Origin: Caldimonas sp.
GTDB taxonomy: Bacteria > Pseudomonadota > Gammaproteobacteria > Burkholderiales > Burkholderiaceae_C
Assembly: GCA_030150305.1 (NCBI GenBank)
Contig: JASLGD010000407.1
Location: 1 to 7,543, forward strand
Reading direction: 5' to 3'
DNA length: 7,543 nucleotides
Position 1 is the stretch's first letter. Every line of letters starts with the position of its first letter. The translations under genes were made by a program, and so were the position numbers. Below the pieces are notes generated by a model that worked only from the letters and a program-made list of their open reading frames with translations, was not told where the DNA came from and did no database searches. This document shows, piece by piece, positions 1 through 7,543 of this stretch.

Positions 1-82
1 TCCAAGCCCGCGCAGGCCCGCCCCCCAACCCCGGGGCGGCCGGGCGGCCATCCCCTTCCGCAGAAGAACACGGAGCATCGCC
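1..82 (+). other. Leader region upstream of aspS
   Basis: No in-frame stop or recognisable protein end from an upstream gene is visible here. All three + frames stay open into aspS, so the previous gene probably ends before the window. The stretch is C-rich and contains the palindrome CCCCGGGG (29-36) and a GGCCG/CGGCC inverted pair (38-49). No T-run follows, so I do not call a terminator. I see no convincing -35/-10 pair, and the aspS promoter may lie upstream of the window. Confidence 0.4.
72..75 (+). promoter_or_regulatory. Shine-Dalgarno of aspS
   Basis: GGAG lies 7 bases before the ATG at 83. It supports that start, which also gives the N-terminus expected for bacterial AspRS (MRTTYCG, compared with MRTEYCG as I recall it for E. 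coli). Confidence 0.75.
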
Positions 83-1873
<1,791 letters not shown>

Positions 1874-1901
1874 AGCCCGCCGGCTGCGCCGAAGCAATGG
1901 C

Positions 1902-1938
1902 GCCCCCGCTCGCTCCGCTCGCCGCCCCCCGAGGGGGC
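1902..1938. repeat. GC-rich palindromic intergenic element (REP-like)
   Basis: GCCCCC (1902-1907) pairs with GGGGGC (1933-1938). After a 2-base bulge, TCG (1910-1912) pairs with CGA (1930-1932). An alternative short hairpin is CCCCC with GGGGG around GA (1925-1937). The loop side carries a CGCTC-type repeat (CGCTCGCTCCGCTCG, 1907-1921). It resembles dispersed intergenic palindromes I recall from Burkholderiales genomes. Only one copy is in this window, so repeat status cannot be shown here. Confidence 0.45.
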
Positions 1939-1964
1939 TTGTCGCCGCGCTCGACCGTCGAGGC

Positions 1965-2450
1965 ATGACAGTTCCCATGCGGCGCTTCAAGGTTCCGGAG
2001 TCGGTCCTCGTCGTCATCCACACGCGCGACCTCGACGTCCTGCTGCTCGAGCGCGCCGACGCGCCCGGCTACTGGCAAAGCGTCACCGGCTCGAAAGACA
2101 CGCCTGGCGAGGCGCTCGTCGACACCTGCATCCGCGAGGTCGCCGAGGAGACCGGCATCGCGATCGGCTCCGCCGCGGTGCCGCTCGCGCGCCTCGTCGA
2201 CTGGCAGCTCGCCAACGTCTACGAGATCTATCCGGTCTGGCGGCACCGCTATGCTGAGGGCGTGACGCACAACACCGAGCACGTCTTCGGCCTCGAGGTC
2301 GACGCCGGCACCGCGGTGCGGCTGGCGCCGCGCGAGCACGTCGCCCACGCCTGGCTCGACTGGCGCGCCGCCGCCGACCGCTGCTTCTCGCCGTCGAACG
2401 CCGAGGCCATCCTGCAGTTGCCGCGACGAGCGGCGCCGCGCGGGCGCTGA
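1965..2450 (+). CDS. nudB: Dihydroneopterin triphosphate diphosphatase NudB
   Basis: A Nudix hydrolase that removes pyrophosphate from 7,8-dihydroneopterin triphosphate, an early step of folate synthesis in the cytoplasm. It has 161 residues. The Nudix box spans G42 to I65 and ends in REVAEETGI, with metal-binding glutamates at 58, 61 and 62. The first part reads G-x6-E, not the textbook G-x5-E, so there is one extra residue; I recall this also in other betaproteobacterial NudB proteins. WQSVTGS, RHRY-GVT-NTE and WLDW match E. coli NudB as I remember it, which separates it from generic Nudix proteins. The start is uncertain. ATG 1965 has GAGG only 1 base upstream (1960-1963). ATG 1977 has it 13 bases upstream and gives an N-terminus (MRRFKVPESVLVVI) closer to E. 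coli. The gene sits downstream of aspS, as in E. coli. Confidence 0.92.
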   Translation: MTVPMRRFKVPESVLVVIHTRDLDVLLLERADAPGYWQSVTGSKDTPGEALVDTCIREVAEETGIAIGSAAVPLARLVDWQLANVYEIYPVWRHRYAEGVTHNTEHVFGLEVDAGTAVRLAPREHVAHAWLDWRAAADRCFSPSNAEAILQLPRRAAPRGR

Positions 2451-2483
2451 CTCGGCGCGCAATTTGCTCTCGCCACCTTCGCG

Positions 2484-3296
2484 ATGCGCGTCTTCCACAG
2501 CACCCAGCACTCCGGGTTCCACAGCACTCAGTTTCCGAGCAACGTCCTGCGGGTCGCGACGTACAACATCCACAAGGGCGTGCGCGGCGTCGGCCCGCGG
2601 CGCCGGCTCGAGATCCACAACCTCGTCCTCGGCATCGAGGCACTCGACGCCGACTTCGTGTTCCTGCAGGAAGTGCGGCGCATGAACCACGCGGCGGCGC
2701 GCCACTTCCCCGACACCAAGTTCGGCTGGCCGAAGGTGCCGCAGGCCGACTACCTCGCTCCGGAGGGCTACGACGTGGCCTACGTCACCAACGCGGTGAC
2801 GAAGGACGGCGAGCACGGCAACGCGCTGCTGTCGCGCTGGCCGATCGGCGACATCGGCCACCACGACGTCTCGGACCATCGCTTCGAGCAGCGCGGCCTG
2901 CTGCACGTCCCGGTGACGTGGAACGGCACCGTCGTCCATGCGATCGTCGCCCACTTCGGCCTCATCCACGCGAGCCGCGTGCGCCAGTCGCAGCGGCTCG
3001 GCAAGTTCATCGAGGACACGGTGCCGCACGACGCCGCGGTGATCGTCGCCGGCGACTTCAACGACTGGGGCGAGAAGCTCGACTCGCTGATGGAGAGCTG
3101 CGGCCTCGCACGCAGCATCGTCCCCGGCGATCCGCCGGCGCGCTTCAACACCTTTCCGTCGCGGCTGCCGCTCTTCTCGATGGACCGGATCTACACGCGC
3201 GGCTTTCGCTGCCGCGGGACGAGCGTGCCGCGCGGCAGCGCGTGGGCGCGGATGTCGGATCACCTGCCGCTCGTCGCCGAGCTCGAGCTCGCCTGA
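2484..3296 (+). CDS. ybhP: Endonuclease/exonuclease/phosphatase family protein, YbhP-like
   Basis: A 270-residue protein of the EEP fold, the metal-dependent DNase I/APE1-like phosphoesterase superfamily. Visible motifs in order: TYNIHKG with N28, QEV with E63 (metal ligand), HGNALLSR (111-118), H157 in VAHFG, GDFND with D191 and N193, and SDH with D259 and H260. All catalytic positions are present. The core and the late TFP-x2-PL-x3-DRIY stretch resemble E. coli YbhP. Its substrate is not known to me and could be nucleic acid, a phospholipid headgroup or another phosphodiester. Pairing with clsB, as in E. coli ybhP-ybhO, hints at a lipid link, but that is inference. The first 20 residues before the fold contain FHSTQ twice and look unlike family N-termini. 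ATG 2484 has no clear Shine-Dalgarno, but no later usable start precedes the catalytic core. No signal peptide is seen. Confidence 0.9.
   Translation: MRVFHSTQHSGFHSTQFPSNVLRVATYNIHKGVRGVGPRRRLEIHNLVLGIEALDADFVFLQEVRRMNHAAARHFPDTKFGWPKVPQADYLAPEGYDVAYVTNAVTKDGEHGNALLSRWPIGDIGHHDVSDHRFEQRGLLHVPVTWNGTVVHAIVAHFGLIHASRVRQSQRLGKFIEDTVPHDAAVIVAGDFNDWGEKLDSLMESCGLARSIVPGDPPARFNTFPSRLPLFSMDRIYTRGFRCRGTSVPRGSAWARMSDHLPLVAELELA
2493..2531 (+). repeat. Short direct repeat in the ybhP 5' end
   Basis: TTCCACAGCACCCAG (2493-2507) recurs as TTCCACAGCACTCAG (2517-2531) with one mismatch and a 24-base period. It is in frame and encodes FHSTQ twice. It probably arose by local duplication. Confidence 0.7.
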
Positions 3297-3315
3297 CCTC
3301 CGGGCGGGCACCCGG

Positions 3316-4587
3316 ATGAGCACGGAGGCATCGCGAAGCGCCGAGGCGAAGGGCGCGCTTCGGCCCGGCCATCGGCTGAAGCTGCTGAAAGGCGGCGCTG
3401 CGCTCTTCGCCGAGCTCGTCGAGGCGATCGACGGCGCGCGCGCCGAGGTGATGCTCGAGACCTACATCTTCGAGTTCGTCGGCGCGACGATCGCCGTCGC
3501 CGAGGCGCTCGAGCGCGCCGCGGCGCGCGGCGTCGTCGTGCGCGTCGTCGTCGACGGCATCGGCACCGGCGAGATCCCGGCCGAGTGGCGGCGGCGCTGG
3601 CAGGCCGCCGGAGTCCGCTGGCGCATCTTCAATCCGGCGCGCGGCTGGCGCGTTCTCCTGCCGCCGCGCTGGCGGCGGCTGCACCGCAAGCTCTGCGTCG
3701 TCGACGCGCGCGTGTGCTTTTGCGGCGGCATCAACATCCTCGACGACTACTTCGACCCGACGCGCGGCGCGCTCGCCGAGCCGCGCTTCGACTTCGCGGT
3801 GCGCGTCACCGGTCCGCTCGTCGACGACGCGCACGAGACGATGACGCGCCTCTGGTGGCGGACGCAGGCGGCGCGCGACGCGCGCCACGTCGACGTCGCC
3901 GGCGCGCTCGCCGCGGTGAAGCAGGCGGCGCGCGCCGGCACCGACGCCGGCGATCCCGACCTCAACGCCGAGCGCGTCGCCGACCCGCCAGCGCCGGGCG
4001 ACGGCGTCCTCGCCGGCCTCGTGCTGCGCGACAACTTCCGCTTCCGCAAGCGCATCGAGCACTTCTACCGCTTCGCGATCGCGCAGGCGCGCGAGGAGAT
4101 CGTGATCGCCAACGCCTACTTCGTTCCCGGCGTCGCGCTGCAGCGGGCGCTGCGCTCCGCGGCCGCGCGCGGCGTGCGCGTCACGCTGCTGCTGCAGGGA
4201 CGCTACGAGTACTTCATGCAGCACCACACGAGCCGGGCGATGTACGGAATGATGCTCGACGCGGGCATCGAGATCATCGAGTACGCGCCGAGCTTCCTGC
4301 ATGCCAAGGTCGCGGTCTTCGACGGCCCGCAGGGCGCGATCGCGACGGTCGGATCGTCGAACCTCGATCCCTTGAGCCTCCTGCTCGCGCGCGAAGCGAA
4401 CGTCTTCGTCCTCGACGAGGCGTTCGCCGCCGAGCTGCGCGCGCACCTGCGCGACGCCGCCGAGCACAGCGGCAAGCGGATCGAGAAGTCGCACTACCTC
4501 CGTCGTCCGTTCGTCAGTCGCAGCCTCGCGTGGATCGCGTACGGCGCGATGCGCTTTGCGCTCTTCGCGACGCGCAACCGGTACTGA
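3316..4587 (+). CDS. clsB: Cardiolipin synthase B, phospholipase D superfamily
   Basis: A 423-residue phospholipase D-type transferase that joins phosphatidyl groups to make cardiolipin at the inner membrane. Two HKD motifs are complete: H123-x-K125-x4-D130 followed by GGIN, and H329-x-K331-x4-D336 followed by GSSNLDPLS. The GSSNLDPLSL and LLQGRYEY regions and the length match ClsB (E. coli YbhO, 413 residues), not ClsA, because the two N-terminal membrane helices of ClsA are absent. The C-terminus has one short hydrophobic stretch (AWIAYGAMRFALF) that may touch the membrane. It starts 19 bases after the ybhP-like stop, so the two are probably co-transcribed and perhaps translationally linked. 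A CCGGG (3300-3304)/CCCGG (3311-3315) inverted pair abuts the ATG and could affect initiation; no good Shine-Dalgarno is present. Family identity is firm. In vitro ClsB-type enzymes also make other lipids, so the exact product is less sure. Confidence 0.93.
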   Translation: MSTEASRSAEAKGALRPGHRLKLLKGGAALFAELVEAIDGARAEVMLETYIFEFVGATIAVAEALERAAARGVVVRVVVDGIGTGEIPAEWRRRWQAAGVRWRIFNPARGWRVLLPPRWRRLHRKLCVVDARVCFCGGINILDDYFDPTRGALAEPRFDFAVRVTGPLVDDAHETMTRLWWRTQAARDARHVDVAGALAAVKQAARAGTDAGDPDLNAERVADPPAPGDGVLAGLVLRDNFRFRKRIEHFYRFAIAQAREEIVIANAYFVPGVALQRALRSAAARGVRVTLLLQGRYEYFMQHHTSRAMYGMMLDAGIEIIEYAPSFLHAKVAVFDGPQGAIATVGSSNLDPLSLLLAREANVFVLDEAFAAELRAHLRDAAEHSGKRIEKSHYLRRPFVSRSLAWIAYGAMRFALFATRNRY

Positions 4588-4679
4588 AGGGTGCTCGCGA
4601 CCTTGCAGCTTCGCTGCACCGGTACCCGCCGCGGGGGCCACGGCCGACGTCGGCAGCGGCGCGGCGGCTGGCCGGCGCG
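4588..4679 (+). other. Structured gap between clsB and the exonuclease gene
   Basis: These 92 bases separate the lipid block from the repair block. They contain a hairpin, TGCAGC (4604-4609) with GCTGCA (4613-4618) around TTC, and the perfect 12-base palindrome GCCGACGTCGGC (4643-4654) ending 25 bases before the exonuclease ATG. ACCGGTAC occurs at 4577-4584, spanning the end of clsB, and again at 4618-4625. Neither hairpin has a T-run. I see no convincing sigma-70 promoter and no LexA-like box. A terminator or operator is possible but not shown. Confidence 0.35.
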
Positions 4680-5732
4680 ATGAGCGACGACCTGGTCGTC
4701 CAGCGCCGCGAAGGCCTCTACTGCCCGCCCGGCGACTTCTACCTCGACCCGTGGCTCCCGGTCGACCGCGCCGTGATCACGCACGCGCACGGCGACCACT
4801 CGCGGCGCGGCAACGCCCACTACCTCGCCGCGGCGCCGGGCGAGGGCGTGCTGCGCACGCGCCTCGGCGACGTCGACCTGCAGACGCTCGCGTACGGCGA
4901 GACGATCGACCACTTCGGCGTGCGCGTGAGCCTGCATCCCGCGGGCCACGTCCTCGGCTCGGCGCAGGTGCGTCTCGAGCACGCCGGCCGCGTCTGGGTC
5001 GTCTCGGGCGACTACTACGTGAGCGGGAGCGGCGCCGACGCACGCGAGGACAACGCGACGTGCACGCCGTTCGAGCCGGTGCGCTGCGACTGCTTCGTCA
5101 CCGAGTCGACGTTCGGCCTGCCGATCTACCGCTGGCGGCCGCAGGCCGAGGTCTTCGCCGAGATCGACGACTGGTGGCGCGGCAACGCCGCCGCCGGCCG
5201 CGCGAGCCTGATCATGGGCTACGCGTTCGGCAAGGCGCAGCGCATCCTCGCCGGAGTCGATCGCACGATCGGGCCGATCGCGGTGCACGGCGCGATCGAG
5301 CCGCTCAACCGCGCGTACCGCGCCGCCGGCGTCGATCTGCCCGAGACGCCGGTCGCGACGTCGATCACCGACCGTTCCTTCTTCCGCGGCGCGCTGATCG
5401 TCGCGCCGCCGGCGGCACAGCACTCGACGTGGACGCGCCGCTTCGGCGACGTCAGCGACGCGTTCGCGAGCGGCTGGATGCAGCTGCGCGGCGCGCGCCG
5501 GCGGCGTTCGGTCGACCGCGGCTTCGTCCTCAGCGACCACGCCGACTGGCCAGGCCTCGGGCGCGCGATCCGCGCGACGGGCGCCGGCCGCGTCATCGTC
5601 ACCCACGGCTACGAGGCGGTGATGGTGCGCTGGCTCGCCGAGCAGGGCTTCGAGGCGTCGGCGTTCGCGACCGAATACGGCGACCGCGACGACGACGACG
5701 ATCTCGTGCGCGCCGTCGAGACCGCCGAATGA
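4680..5732 (+). CDS. Ligase-associated DNA damage response exonuclease (MBL/beta-CASP fold)
   Basis: A 350-residue metallo-beta-lactamase nuclease of the SNM1/Artemis-like type that is encoded beside bacterial ATP-dependent ligases and is thought to process DNA ends. Metal-site motifs: H35-A-H37-G-D39-H40, H86 and H90 in HPAGHVLGS, and D111 in SGDY. E142-S-T-F-G begins the beta-CASP part; late motifs are SDHAD (S285-H287) and THGYE (H309). The zinc centre looks intact. The N-terminus (EGLYCPPGDFYLDPW) matches the family as I remember it, which fixes the start at 4680 although the Shine-Dalgarno is weak. The stretch between D111 and C128 seems about eight residues longer than usual. The C-terminus carries a run of five aspartates. 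Its stop overlaps the ligase start (ATGA), indicating co-translation and joint action. It could be called mRNA-processing-like on fold alone; the ligase neighbour argues for DNA repair. Confidence 0.93.
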   Translation: MSDDLVVQRREGLYCPPGDFYLDPWLPVDRAVITHAHGDHSRRGNAHYLAAAPGEGVLRTRLGDVDLQTLAYGETIDHFGVRVSLHPAGHVLGSAQVRLEHAGRVWVVSGDYYVSGSGADAREDNATCTPFEPVRCDCFVTESTFGLPIYRWRPQAEVFAEIDDWWRGNAAAGRASLIMGYAFGKAQRILAGVDRTIGPIAVHGAIEPLNRAYRAAGVDLPETPVATSITDRSFFRGALIVAPPAAQHSTWTRRFGDVSDAFASGWMQLRGARRRRSVDRGFVLSDHADWPGLGRAIRATGAGRVIVTHGYEAVMVRWLAEQGFEASAFATEYGDRDDDDDLVRAVETAE

Positions 5733-7450
5733 GGCGCTTCGCGCAGCTCTTCGCCGAGCTCGATCGCAGCACCGCGACGCACGCCAAGGTCGACGCGCTG
5801 AAGCGCTACTTCGCGAGCGCGGCGCCGCGCGACGCGGCGTGGGCGGTCTATTTCCTCGCGGGCGGCAAGCCTCGCCAGGTCGTCCCGAACGCGGTCCTGT
5901 GGGCGACCGCGTGCGACCGCGCCGGCATCGACGACTGGCTGTTCGACGCCTGCTACCAGGCGGTCGGCGACTTCGCCGAGACGGTCGCGCACGTGCTGCC
6001 GCCGCCCGAGCGCGCGAGCGACCTCGGCCTCGCCGACTGGGTCGAGGAGCGGCTGCTGCCGTTGCGCGGGCTGTCGCCGATCGAGCAGTCCGAGCGCGTC
6101 GCTTCGTACTGGGACGAGCTCGACTCGGCCGGTCGCTTCCTCTTCAACAAGCTGATCGGCGGCGAGTTCAGGATCGGCGTCTCGAAGCTGCTCGTGCAGC
6201 GAGCGCTGGCTGAAGGATCCGGGATCGACGCCAAGCTCGTCGCGCAACGCATGATGGGCTACACCGACAAGGGCGCGACGCCGAGCGCCGAGCGCTTCGC
6301 GCAGCTCACCGCGTCGGCAGAAGCGGGCCCGCTCGACGTCGGCCAGCCGTATCCGTTCTTCCTTGCGCATCCGCTCGACCTCGCCGTCGAGCAGTTCGAC
6401 GCGAAGCTCGCCGCGCCCGAACGCTGGCAGGTCGAGTGGAAGTACGACGGCATCCGCGCCCAGGTCGTCAAGCGCGCCGGCCGCGTCTGGATCTGGTCGC
6501 GCGGCGAGGAGCTCGTCACCGAGCGATTTCCCGAGGTCGTCGCCGTTGCGCAGCGCCTCGCCGACGGCACCGTGCTCGACGGCGAGCTCGTCGCCTGGAG
6601 CGCGGGCCGCGTGCAGCCGTTCGCGCTGCTGCAGCAGCGCATCGGCCGCAAGTCGCTGACGAAGAAGGTGCTCGACGCGGCGCCGGTCGCCTTCATCGCC
6701 TATGACGTGCTCGAGGACGGCGGCGTCGACGTTCGCGAGCTGCCGCAGCACGCGCGCCGCACGCGGCTCGAGCGCATCGTCGGCGCGCTGCCCGGGCTCG
6801 TGCTCTCGCCGATCGAGTCGCGCGCCGACTGGACGGCGTACGCCGCGCTGCGCAACGAGGCGCGCGAACGCGGCGTCGAGGGGTTCGTCCTCAAGCACCG
6901 CGACGCGCGCTACGGCACCGGGCGCAGGAAGCAGGACGATCTCGCCGGCGGCACGTGGTGGAAGTGGAAGATCGATCCGTTCTCGGTCGACTGCGTCCTC
7001 GTCTACGCGCAGCCCGGCCACGGCCGCCGCGCCAGCGTCTACACCGACTACACCTTCGCCGTCTGGAGCCGCGTTCCCGAGGGCGCAGAGGAGGTCGCGG
7101 CCGCGCTCGACGCGATCGCGACGCGCCGCACCGCTGATCCGGAGGCGCTGCAGCTCGTTCCGTTCGCGAAGGCGTACTCGGGTCTCACCGACGAAGAGTT
7201 TCGCCGCGTCGACCGCGTCATCCGCCGCGACACGGTCGAGAAGTTCGGACCGGTGCGCAGCGTCCGGCCGAGCCTCGTCTTCGAGCTCGGTTTCGAAGGC
7301 ATCCAGCGCAGCGCCCGCCACAAGAGCGGAATCGCGGTGCGCTTCCCGCGCATGCTCAGGATCCGCGACGACAAGCCGCTGCACGAAGCCGACACGCTCG
7401 CGACGCTCGAAGCGCTGCTTGCGGTGCAGCAGGGGCAAGCTGCGCGCTGA
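5729..7450 (+). CDS. ATP-dependent DNA ligase of the bacterial damage-response type
   Basis: A 573-residue ligase that seals DNA nicks through an enzyme-AMP intermediate, additional to the NAD-dependent LigA expected elsewhere in the genome. The N-terminal DNA-binding domain (about 1-210) contains FNKLIGGEFRIGVSK. The nucleotidyltransferase domain has motif I K238-Y-D-G with the AMP-accepting lysine, SRGEEL, motif III D284-G-E286, IIIa AYD (Y325), motif IV E384-G-F-V-L-K389 and motif V K412-W-K414. The C-terminal OB domain ends with motif VI-like RFPR (538-541) and IRDDK. The stretch between motifs IV and V (RRKQDDLAGGT) looks a few residues longer than the family pattern I recall. The family is linked to survival of cisplatin-type damage in some bacteria. 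The start overlaps the exonuclease stop by 4 bases, so they form an operon. The partner helicase and phosphoesterase of the module are not in the window. No LigD-type polymerase or nuclease domain is fused, so it is not the Ku/LigD NHEJ ligase. Confidence 0.95.
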   Translation: MRRFAQLFAELDRSTATHAKVDALKRYFASAAPRDAAWAVYFLAGGKPRQVVPNAVLWATACDRAGIDDWLFDACYQAVGDFAETVAHVLPPPERASDLGLADWVEERLLPLRGLSPIEQSERVASYWDELDSAGRFLFNKLIGGEFRIGVSKLLVQRALAEGSGIDAKLVAQRMMGYTDKGATPSAERFAQLTASAEAGPLDVGQPYPFFLAHPLDLAVEQFDAKLAAPERWQVEWKYDGIRAQVVKRAGRVWIWSRGEELVTERFPEVVAVAQRLADGTVLDGELVAWSAGRVQPFALLQQRIGRKSLTKKVLDAAPVAFIAYDVLEDGGVDVRELPQHARRTRLERIVGALPGLVLSPIESRADWTAYAALRNEARERGVEGFVLKHRDARYGTGRRKQDDLAGGTWWKWKIDPFSVDCVLVYAQPGHGRRASVYTDYTFAVWSRVPEGAEEVAAALDAIATRRTADPEALQLVPFAKAYSGLTDEEFRRVDRVIRRDTVEKFGPVRSVRPSLVFELGFEGIQRSARHKSGIAVRFPRMLRIRDDKPLHEADTLATLEALLAVQQGQAAR

Positions 7451-7543
7451 CATGCTGCGCAGGTTGTGACGACTACGTGTTCGTGGCGCACGGGGGGCGG
7501 TGGCGCACGCGGGCGCGGGGGGCGGGTGGCCGATTTCCTCCAT
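7451..7543 (+). other. Downstream end region, no gene identified
   Basis: After the ligase stop there is a weak hairpin, CTGCGC (7440-7445) with GCGCAG (7457-7462), without a T-run. Beyond it the sequence is G-rich. A + frame from GTG 7466 stays open to the window edge (26 codons), but its translation matches nothing I recognise, including the DEXH helicase expected in this module. On the - strand, a TAG at 7475-7473 could end a convergent gene, but the few codons visible are uninformative. Confidence 0.35.
7483..7525 (+). repeat. Imperfect G-rich direct repeat
   Basis: GTGGCGCACG occurs at 7483-7492 and 7500-7509. CGGGGGGCGG occurs at 7491-7500 and 7516-7525. Together they form two copies of a G-rich unit, the second with an insertion. 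The runs of six G are unusual for this window. Confidence 0.55.

Noticed and set aside
1..82. C-terminal end of a gene upstream of aspS
   Set aside because: No frame shows a stop before the aspS start. The only early stop (just after 83) would need a Pro-rich tail overlapping aspS by about 40 bases, for which there is no support.
4643..4654. Perfect 12-base palindrome as a named regulator site
   Set aside because: It does not match an operator I know, and such palindromes, often from GAC-GTC combinations, arise by chance in DNA this GC-rich.
3585..4679. Upstream extension of the exonuclease frame across clsB
   Set aside because: The frame is open only through codon bias. Its translation before 4680 is Arg/Ala-rich, and family homology begins at the ATG at 4680.
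4556..5728. Upstream extension of the ligase frame across the exonuclease gene
   Set aside because: The pre-5729 translation is Arg-rich low complexity, and the ATG in the ATGA overlap gives the normal ligase N-terminus.
5609..7543. 644-codon open frame on the - strand opposite the ligase gene
   Set aside because: It is a mirror of a GC-rich gene: strong third-position GC bias removes stops from the antisense frame. The translation is an Arg/Ala/Asp/Glu-rich mix without motifs, while the + strand has a complete ligase.
7466..7543. Start of the expected DEXH helicase from GTG 7466
   Set aside because: The frame is open, but the residues are Gly/Arg-rich and do not resemble a helicase N-terminus; the Shine-Dalgarno is also poor.

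Overview
This is a GC-rich (about 70% by eye), gene-dense chromosomal window with six complete genes, all on the + strand: aspS, nudB, a ybhP-type endonuclease/exonuclease/phosphatase (EEP) gene, clsB, an MBL-fold exonuclease gene and an ATP-dependent DNA ligase gene. Protein sequence, gene order and a GC-rich palindromic intergenic element suggest a betaproteobacterium, probably Burkholderiales of the Rubrivivax/Leptothrix type. That placement is an inference, as no rRNA or other decisive marker is present.

Region by region: bases 1-82 are a short leader with a good Shine-Dalgarno for aspS. aspS (83-1873) ends inside a perfect GC hairpin whose loop holds its stop codon. A 91-base gap with a second palindromic element leads to nudB (1965-2450). 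The ybhP-like gene (2484-3296) and clsB (3316-4587) follow after gaps of 33 and 19 bases, so nudB-ybhP-clsB looks like one transcription unit, possibly read through from aspS. A 92-base gap with inverted repeats precedes the second block: an MBL/beta-CASP exonuclease (4680-5732) whose stop overlaps the start of a bacterial ATP-dependent DNA ligase (5729-7450) as ATGA. The last 93 bases hold a GC-rich imperfect direct repeat and no recognisable gene.

Functionally there are two themes. The first is housekeeping: tRNA charging (AspRS, with residues typical of the non-discriminating form), folate synthesis (NudB) and membrane lipid synthesis (ClsB with its conserved but uncharacterised neighbour YbhP). 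The second is DNA repair: the exonuclease and ligase belong to the 'ligase-associated DNA damage response' module, which elsewhere also includes a DEXH helicase and a metallophosphoesterase. Neither of those lies in this window. I see no mobile element, CRISPR array, tRNA or rRNA. I found no clearly new system; the repair pair and the YbhP-ClsB pair are the least understood parts. The long open frames on the - strand and in alternative + frames are by-products of codon bias.
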